A stretch of DNA of 64,000 nucleotides. It comes from Streptomyces sp. PsTaAH-137 (GTDB lineage: Bacteria > Actinomycetota > Actinomycetes > Streptomycetales > Streptomycetaceae). The notes below the pieces were generated by a model. The model ran no database searches and had not been told where the DNA came from. It saw only the letters and a list, made by a program, of their open reading frames with translations. Location: assembly GCF_003259365.1 (NCBI RefSeq), contig NZ_QLLY01000011.1, positions 189,680 through 253,679 of the forward strand, in the 5' to 3' direction. Each line of letters opens with the position of its first letter. Position 1 is the stretch's first letter. The position numbers and the translations under genes were made by a program. Shown here one piece after another: positions 58,950 through 64,000 of this stretch.

Positions 58950-60244
58950 GACGGCTGCTCCGTGGACTGCTTCTGGACCGCTTTGCGCAGGCCGCGTTCT
59001 ATCCGGTCGGCGATGCCCTGCGCCTCGTTGCCCAGGCCCGCCTGGGCGGGGGCCGTGGTGGCGCCGGACTTCATGGCGTCGGCGGCGGGCTGCGGGTCGG
59101 AGACGGTGCGGCCGTCGGCGAAGCCGGAGACCGCGTAGACCACGACCGGGGCGTCGGTCAGCACGTTGAGGGTCCAGGACGCGCGCTGGGCGTCGCCGAA
59201 GTCCGCGGCGGCGGTGCCCTTGGCGGGGTACGGGCGCGGCATGAGGTCGGCGCGGCGGTCCAGGCCCTGGTCGGTGAAGCGGGTGCGCAGCGCCTGGGTC
59301 GCCTCCTGGTCGGCCTTGGTGAACAGCAGCCCGACGGTGGTGACGTTGCTCTGGGTGGCGTCCGTGTACGTGGCGCGCAGCAGCCGCAGACAGCCGACGG
59401 AGCTCAGCGCCTTGTGCAGGAGCGGGTCGAAGGCCTTGGCGCAGGTGGTGTCGGGGGCGACGGCGATTCGGGTCCAGGTGCGGTCGGCGCCGCCGGGGCC
59501 CGCGCCCTCGCCCTTGAGGGTGCGCGGGAAGAGCTGGTCGACGGGGATGCTGTGCCACAGCTGCCCGGCCCGGGTGTAGGAGCTGTGCGCGGAGACGGTG
59601 CCGTCGCCGTCGTCGCCGGTGAGCAGGGAGCCGGTGGCGGCGCCGCCGATGAGGCCGAGGCCGAGCACCAGGCAGGCGGCGGCCGCGGCGACGCGCGGGG
59701 CGAGGCGGGCGCCGATGGGGCGCAGCCTGGTGGTGCGGTCGTCGTAGTGCTCGGGGGGCGCGAACCGTACGAAGGGCCTGCCGGCCGTGCCCGGGATCGG
59801 CGTGAGGTCGACGGTGCCGACGGGTCTGCGCGGGGGCGGCGGGCTCATCGGGGGGCGCGGGGGTGCGGGTGGGATCGGGCGGAGGCGGGTCGTCGTCTCG
59901 GTGGCGAGGGCGCCCGGGACCTCCGGCGGGAGTGGGCCGGGGTGCGCGGGCGCGCCGCTGGGGGTGCGGTGGGTGGGGGCGGGTGCGGGTGCGTCGTGGC
60001 TGGTCGCGCCGTTCCCCGCGCCCCTGACGGGGCTTGCCCCGGGCCGTGTCGGAGCGCCGCCGGCGGGGCCCTGTGGGGGTGTGTCGGGGAAGCGGGCCGA
60101 CGGGGGCGGTGGGGGTGGGGTCGGCGGCAACGGGGGGACCTCGGGCGGGAGTTCGGGACCGGAGGGCTGCGCGGGGCGCGGCGGGACCGGGGGGCGCGGT
60201 GGCACTGAGGGGCGCGGAGGGACGCGTCCGGCTTCCGTACTCAT
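58946..60244 (-). CDS. Pro-rich single-pass membrane protein coupled to mycosin
   Basis: 432 aa. The first about 185 residues are Pro-rich and low complexity (runs of PPRP and PPPPP), then one membrane helix (about 185-208) and an outer domain of about 220 residues (WTRIAVAPDTTCAKAFDPLL, GCLRLLRATYTD, DAPVVVYAVSGFADGRTV). Two Cys in the outer domain may bond. Unknown family to me. The cytosolic part contains a copy of a dispersed Streptomyces repeat. It is translationally coupled to the mycosin gene, which suggests joint function at the membrane. Confidence 0.75.
   Translation of the reverse strand: MSTEAGRVPPRPSVPPRPPVPPRPAQPSGPELPPEVPPLPPTPPPPPPSARFPDTPPQGPAGGAPTRPGASPVRGAGNGATSHDAPAPAPTHRTPSGAPAHPGPLPPEVPGALATETTTRLRPIPPAPPRPPMSPPPPRRPVGTVDLTPIPGTAGRPFVRFAPPEHYDDRTTRLRPIGARLAPRVAAAAACLVLGLGLIGGAATGSLLTGDDGDGTVSAHSSYTRAGQLWHSIPVDQLFPRTLKGEGAGPGGADRTWTRIAVAPDTTCAKAFDPLLHKALSSVGCLRLLRATYTDATQSNVTTVGLLFTKADQEATQALRTRFTDQGLDRRADLMPRPYPAKGTAAADFGDAQRASWTLNVLTDAPVVVYAVSGFADGRTVSDPQPAADAMKSGATTAPAQAGLGNEAQGIADRIERGLRKAVQKQSTEQPS
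59991..60033 (-). repeat. Copy of the GCGCGGGGAAC repeat inside a coding sequence
   Basis: Read on the minus strand: GCCCC-GTCA-GGGGC hairpin, then GCGCGGGGAAC and GGCGCGACCAGCCACGAC. It matches the intergenic copy at 53671-53721 in order and most bases. Here it encodes a GASPVRGAGNGATSHDA segment in the disordered Pro-rich part. Confidence 0.75.
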
Positions 60245-60383
60245 GCCTCCCCGTTTCCTCAGCCTGCGTGCGCGTCACTCTAACGGGCGGAACCGGGTAC
60301 GGCAGGACGCAGTCCGCACACCCGGCCGATCTGCCCGGAACATCCCCCTACCCTGCGGTAATCGAGTCTGGCAGGCTTCGGAC

Positions 60384-61586
60384 ATGACACCCCGTGCAGC
60401 CGATCGCGCCCGCTTCGACCGGGCCACCGCCCACCTCGACGCCCCCGTGGCCATCGTCGACCTGGACGCCTTCGACGCGAACGCCGCCGATCTGGTGCGG
60501 CGCGCGGGAGGCAAGCCGATCCGGGTGGCCAGCAAGTCCGTCCGCTGCCGCGCCCTGCTCGAACGGGTCCTGGCGCGGGAGGGGTTCGCGGGCATCATGT
60601 CGTTCACTCTGGCCGAGTCGGTGTGGCTGGCGCGGTCGGGGTTCGAGGACGTGCTGCTCGCGTATCCGTCGGCGGACCGCGCCGGGTTCGCTGAGCTGGC
60701 GCACGATCCGAAGCTGGCCGCCGCGGTGACCGTGATGATCGACGACCCCGCGCAGCTGCGGCTGATCGACGACGCCCGGGATGGCGGCACCGAGGAGATC
60801 CGGGTCTGCCTCGAACTCGACACCTCGCTGCGGATGCTGGGCGGCCGGGTGCGGATCGGCGCCCTGCGCTCGCCGCTGCGCACCCCGTCCCAACTCGCCG
60901 ATCTGGCCCGGGTCGTGGCCCGGCGGCCGGGGTTCCGGCTGGTGGGGATCATGGCGTACGAGGGTCATGTGGCCGGGGTCGGCGACGCGGTGGCGGGGCG
61001 GCCGGTGCGGTCCCGGGCGATCCGGCTGATGCAGGCGTCCGCGCGCCGGGAGCTGGCGGCGCGGCGCGCGGCGGTGGTGCGCGCCGTGCGGGCGGTGGCG
61101 CCGGACCTGGAGTTCGTCAACGGCGGCGGCACGGGCAGTGTGCAGCACACGGCCGCCGAGGACGCCGTCACCGAGATCGCCGCCGGGTCGGGGCTGTACG
61201 TGCCGCGGCTCTTCGACAACTACACGTCGTTCAGCGGGCGTCCGGCCGCGCTGTTCGCCCAGCCGGTGGTGCGCAGGCCCGGGGTCGGCGTGGTCACCGT
61301 GCTCGGCGGCGGCTATCCGGCGTCCGGCGCGGCGGGTCCGGACCGGCTGCCGGTGCCGTATCTGCCGGAGGGGCTGCGCTACGACGGGCAGGAGGGGCCC
61401 GGTGAGGTGCAGACGCCGCTGCTGGGCTCCCCCGCCGACGATCTGCTGATCGGCGACAAGGTGTGGTTCCGGCACGCGAAGGCCGGGGAGCTGTGCGAGC
61501 GGTTCGAGGTGCTGCACCTGGTGTCCGGGGACACGGTGACGGAGACGGTGCCGACGTACCGCGGTGAGGGCTACACGTTCCTGTGA
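60384..61586 (+). CDS. PLP-dependent amino acid deaminase/aldolase (alanine racemase N-fold)
   Basis: 400 aa. The N-terminal barrel starts PVAIVDLDAFDANAADLVRR, with PLP Lys in IRVASKSVR. EFVNGGGTGSVQHT and VTVLGGGYPASG resemble the D-threonine aldolase / D-serine dehydratase-like group. It likely acts on a D-beta-hydroxy amino acid, but the substrate is not settled. ATG 60384 follows a promoter region shared with the divergent Pro-rich gene. A 15-bp hairpin follows. Confidence 0.85.
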   Translation: MTPRAADRARFDRATAHLDAPVAIVDLDAFDANAADLVRRAGGKPIRVASKSVRCRALLERVLAREGFAGIMSFTLAESVWLARSGFEDVLLAYPSADRAGFAELAHDPKLAAAVTVMIDDPAQLRLIDDARDGGTEEIRVCLELDTSLRMLGGRVRIGALRSPLRTPSQLADLARVVARRPGFRLVGIMAYEGHVAGVGDAVAGRPVRSRAIRLMQASARRELAARRAAVVRAVRAVAPDLEFVNGGGTGSVQHTAAEDAVTEIAAGSGLYVPRLFDNYTSFSGRPAALFAQPVVRRPGVGVVTVLGGGYPASGAAGPDRLPVPYLPEGLRYDGQEGPGEVQTPLLGSPADDLLIGDKVWFRHAKAGELCERFEVLHLVSGDTVTETVPTYRGEGYTFL

Positions 61587-61588
61587 GG

Positions 61589-61624
61589 GTCCGGGGCCGC
61601 GGCGGGTGCGCCGCGGCCCCGGAC
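61589..61624. terminator. Bidirectional terminator
   Basis: A perfect 15-bp GC-rich inverted repeat (61589-61603 with 61610-61624) with a 6-nt loop fills the gap between two converging genes. Confidence 0.85.
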
Positions 61625-61631
61625 ACGCCGG

Positions 61632-62912
61632 CTAGTGGACGGCGTCCACCTGGTCCGGCACGACCGAGCCGTCGTCGCGCAGGAGCGGGCCGAAGCCGCC
61701 CTCCGGCTTGTTGTACGCGGCCGTCGCGCACGGGTACGTACCGGTCTTCTTCGGCAGCGGCTCGATGAACATGGGGTTGGCGACCCAGCGTCCGTCGGCG
61801 TCGTCGTAGGCCCGGCACATGATCTCGTTCTTGTTCCGGTTGAGGACGAGGTGGGCGCCGGTCGCGTCGCCGACGAAGGTCACGTCGGTGTCGGCGTCAC
61901 CACCGCCCAAGGCGATGCGCTTGCCCCAGGACTGCTTCTCCCAGGCGGCCTTGCCCTTGATCCCGTAGATGTCCTGGTTGATCCAGCAGCGTTTGCCGTC
62001 GATGTACGGGATGGCCTCGCCCTGGGTGCGGCCGGTGCCGCCGCAGCCCTCGTTGTACGTGGTGATGCGGCCCTTGCGGTCGAGGACCGAGCGGATGGCG
62101 ATGGTGTGGGCGCGGTCGATGCCGACGCCCCGTGACCAGACCTCGGTGACGGGCTCGGACCCGGCCGACACGATGTAGACGTCGAAGCCGGCCTTCTGGA
62201 GCGTACGGATGAGGTCGCGCTGCTGCTCGTAGTAGCGGACGTAGCCGGGGATCGTGTGGGTGCCGAGCGTCTGGGTGGCGCCGACCGGGGCGGCGAGGGC
62301 CTCCTTGCGGGCGGCGGCCGCGTAGGACTCCAGCTCGGGGACCGTGTGCCCGGCGAACAGCTGCGGCACCCAGGCGTACTGGGGCACGGTGCGGCGGTGG
62401 TTCCAGTCGCCCGCGAAGGCCGCGGCGCCGCTCATGGTCTTCCCCGACTCACGGATGTTGAAGATCTCGTCCGTGCAGTCGGTGTCGGTGGAGGTGGGCA
62501 GCGGGGCGCCCACGGGGACGTCGGTGCCGCAGGCCGCGGTGAGCGCCTTGTCGGCGTCGTCCGTCAGCCATTTGCTGGTCTTCTTCCAGCTCGCGGGGCG
62601 GAGGATCTTGTCGTGCTTGAGGGACCAGGCGATGGTGGCGTCGGTGACATCGTTCTTGGAGACGGTGTTGTCCCAGTCGAACGCGGCGACGGGGCGCGGG
62701 CCGTGGTGGCCTCCGCAGCTCCCGCGCTCGTCGATCATGCGCTGGAGTTTCGCCCGGTTGTCGCCGTACCAGGGCAGCTTCTTCGACAGCTGCGGGCAGG
62801 CGCGGTCGGGGGTGGGGGCGGACGTGGCGGCGGCCGCAGGAGAGACGAGAGCCGTGGCCACCAGGGCGGTGACCACGGCCGAAGTCCACGCGGAAACATT
62901 GCTGTTACGCAT
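61632..62912 (-). CDS. Secreted HAD phosphatase, phosphorylcholine phosphatase-like
   Basis: 426 aa. Sec signal peptide (about 1-29, AAA cleavage region). HAD motif I is FDWDNTVSKND, motif II VYIVSAGSEPV (Ser), and motif IV GGGDADTDVTFV with acidic residues. The cap includes several Cys (CGGHHG, CGTDVP, DTDCTD), possibly disulfide-bonded outside the cell. Length and layout fit PchP-like phosphatases that release phosphate from organic esters. Confidence 0.82.
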   Translation of the reverse strand: MRNSNVSAWTSAVVTALVATALVSPAAAATSAPTPDRACPQLSKKLPWYGDNRAKLQRMIDERGSCGGHHGPRPVAAFDWDNTVSKNDVTDATIAWSLKHDKILRPASWKKTSKWLTDDADKALTAACGTDVPVGAPLPTSTDTDCTDEIFNIRESGKTMSGAAAFAGDWNHRRTVPQYAWVPQLFAGHTVPELESYAAAARKEALAAPVGATQTLGTHTIPGYVRYYEQQRDLIRTLQKAGFDVYIVSAGSEPVTEVWSRGVGIDRAHTIAIRSVLDRKGRITTYNEGCGGTGRTQGEAIPYIDGKRCWINQDIYGIKGKAAWEKQSWGKRIALGGGDADTDVTFVGDATGAHLVLNRNKNEIMCRAYDDADGRWVANPMFIEPLPKKTGTYPCATAAYNKPEGGFGPLLRDDGSVVPDQVDAVH

Positions 62913-62945
62913 GCCCGGTGACCGTACACCTATCGGTCGGGTCCC

Positions 62946-63728
62946 CTACAGAGGCGTGACGTAGGCGCCCGAGATACCGCCGTCGACCAGGAAGTCGGTG
63001 GCGTTGACGAACGAGGCGTCGTCGCTGGCCAGGAAGGCGACGGCGGCCGCGATCTCGTCGGCGGCGGCGAACCGGCCGACCGGAATGTGCACGAGGCGGC
63101 GTGCCGCGCGCTCGGGGTCCTTCGCGAACAGCTCCCGCAGCAGCGGGGTGTCGACCGGGCCCGGGCACAGGGCGTTGACCCGGATGCCCTCGCGGGCGAA
63201 CTGCACGCCGAGTTCGCGGGACATGGCGAGGACGCCGCCCTTGGACGCGGTGTAGGAGATCTGGGAGGTCGCCGCGCCCATCCGGGCCACGAACGAGGCG
63301 GTGTTGATGATGGAGCCCTTGCCCTGCCGCCGCATGTAGGGGATCGCGGCCTTGCAGCACAGGTACACGGAGGTGAGGTTGACGTCCTGGACGCGCTTCC
63401 ACGCCTCCAGGCCCGTGTCGAGGATCGAGTCGTCGTCGGGCGGTGAGATGCCCGCGTTGTTGAAGGCGATGTCGACGCTGCCGTAGGTGTCGAACGCCGT
63501 CTTGAAGAGTGCCTCGACCTGTTCGGCGTCGGTGACGTCGACCCGCACGAAGGTGCCGCCGACCTCCTCGGCGGCCTTCTTGCCCGCGCTCTCGTCGATG
63601 TCGCCGCAGACGACGTGCGCGCCCTCGGAGGCGAGCCGGCGCGCGGTGGCGAGGCCGATGCCGCTGCCCGCGCCGGTGATGACGGCGGTGCGGCCGACGA
63701 GGCGGCGGCAGATGTTCTCTTCGGTCAT
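62946..63728 (-). CDS. Short-chain dehydrogenase/reductase
   Basis: 260 aa, classical SDR. TGAGSGIG cofactor motif at about 18-25, Asp in CGDIDES favouring NAD, NNAG, catalytic Ser/Tyr/Lys in INTASF and YTASK, then PGPVDTPL. It probably oxidises an alcohol; it follows an aldehyde dehydrogenase gene by 8 nt, so the two may catalyse successive steps alcohol-aldehyde-acid. Confidence 0.9.
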   Translation of the reverse strand: MTEENICRRLVGRTAVITGAGSGIGLATARRLASEGAHVVCGDIDESAGKKAAEEVGGTFVRVDVTDAEQVEALFKTAFDTYGSVDIAFNNAGISPPDDDSILDTGLEAWKRVQDVNLTSVYLCCKAAIPYMRRQGKGSIINTASFVARMGAATSQISYTASKGGVLAMSRELGVQFAREGIRVNALCPGPVDTPLLRELFAKDPERAARRLVHIPVGRFAAADEIAAAVAFLASDDASFVNATDFLVDGGISGAYVTPL

Positions 63729-63736
63729 GGGTTTTC

Positions 63737-64000
63737 TCAGGCCTCCGTGCTGATGAAGACGTTCTTGGTTTCGGTGAAGGCGGTGAGGGCGTCGGGGCCC
63801 AGTTCGCGGCCGAGGCCGGACTGCTTGAAGCCGCCGAACGGGGTCCAGTAGCGCACGGCGGAGTGCGAGTTGACGGACAGGTTCCCGGCGCGGACGGCTC
63901 GGGAGACGCGCAGGGCGCGGCCCAGGTCGCGGGTCCAGAGCGAACCGGCGAGCCCGTACGGGGTGGCGTCGGCGAGACGGATCGCGTCGGCCTCGTCGGT
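63737..64000 (-). CDS. Aldehyde dehydrogenase, C-terminal part (gene cut by window end)
   Basis: The last 87 codons are visible, in frame to the window edge. They match the C-terminal end of NAD-dependent aldehyde dehydrogenases: ADATPYGLAGSLWTRDLGRA, GNLSVNSHS, PFGGFKQSGLGRELG and TETKNVFIS. The catalytic Cys and Glu lie outside the window. It is upstream of and probably co-transcribed with the SDR gene. Confidence 0.92.
   Translation of the reverse strand, partial: TDEADAIRLADATPYGLAGSLWTRDLGRALRVSRAVRAGNLSVNSHSAVRYWTPFGGFKQSGLGRELGPDALTAFTETKNVFISTEA

Overview
The window is about 64 kb of GC-rich, gene-dense chromosome that looks like the conserved core of a Streptomyces (or very close actinobacterial) genome. 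The signs are GTG/TTG starts, strong GC bias at third codon positions, many start codons that sit 7-15 bases after a -10-like hexamer (probable leaderless mRNAs), Tat and lipoprotein signals, and a gene order typical of Streptomyces cores (cysG, BluB/CobT, cobL, metNIQ, argH, argCJBDR, pheST, infC-rpmI-rplT). I saw no insertion sequence, prophage, CRISPR array or rRNA. One tRNA gene (Val, GAC) opens the window.

Layout. 1-4.8 kb: tRNA-Val, a zinc-ribbon protein, an APH-like kinase, small proteins, a Hanks-type Ser/Thr kinase and a SpoU RNA methyltransferase. 4.8-11 kb: tetrapyrrole/corrinoid genes: a two-domain siroheme synthase (CysG-like), a very large BluB-CobT fusion with a Pro/Glu-rich N-terminal half, and CobL (CbiE-CbiT). 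11-16 kb: an acetyltransferase, then a methionine ABC importer operon (metN-metI-metQ-metQ) preceded by a Cys/Met-bearing leader ORF, then a HAD phosphatase. 16.5-23.5 kb: small membrane proteins, acetyltransferase, sigma-like protein, Tat-exported GlpQ, PlsC-type acyltransferase, and a TetR/MFS efflux pair with a clear operator. 23.5-32.5 kb: arginine biosynthesis: argH alone, and the tightly overlapped argC-J-B-D-R operon, both with ARG-box-like sites; between them a PPOX protein, an L,D-transpeptidase and a BASS-family transporter.

32.5-44.5 kb is mixed accessory metabolism: CGNR-type regulator with divergent epoxide hydrolase, VOC protein, a truncated alanyl-tRNA synthetase paralog preceded by an Ala-rich leader ORF, a P-loop kinase with a Cys-rich tail, a degenerate histidine phosphatase, a MocR regulator whose start codon overlaps that of a divergent EamA transporter, GHL10 hydrolase and 3-hydroxybutyryl-CoA dehydrogenase. 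44.3-56.8 kb: Nudix hydrolase, a TPR-type regulator, a SpoIIE phosphatase, then the translation block pheT-pheS, a PAS histidine kinase, an RNA methyltransferase, rplT-rpmI-infC with a structured leader, DUF1844 and SseB-like genes. 56.8-64 kb: a class A beta-lactamase-fold protein, an orphan mycosin (subtilisin) coupled to a Pro-rich membrane protein, a PLP aldolase/deaminase, a secreted HAD phosphatase, and an SDR/aldehyde dehydrogenase pair cut by the window end.

Most attention is due to two candidate peptide-leader attenuators (metN operon; AlaRS paralog), the AlaRS paralog itself, the BluB-CobT fusion, the divergent MocR/EamA start overlap, the infC leader, and a Streptomyces-type repeat found once between genes and once inside a coding sequence. 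All functional calls rest on family recognition by eye; no database search was run.
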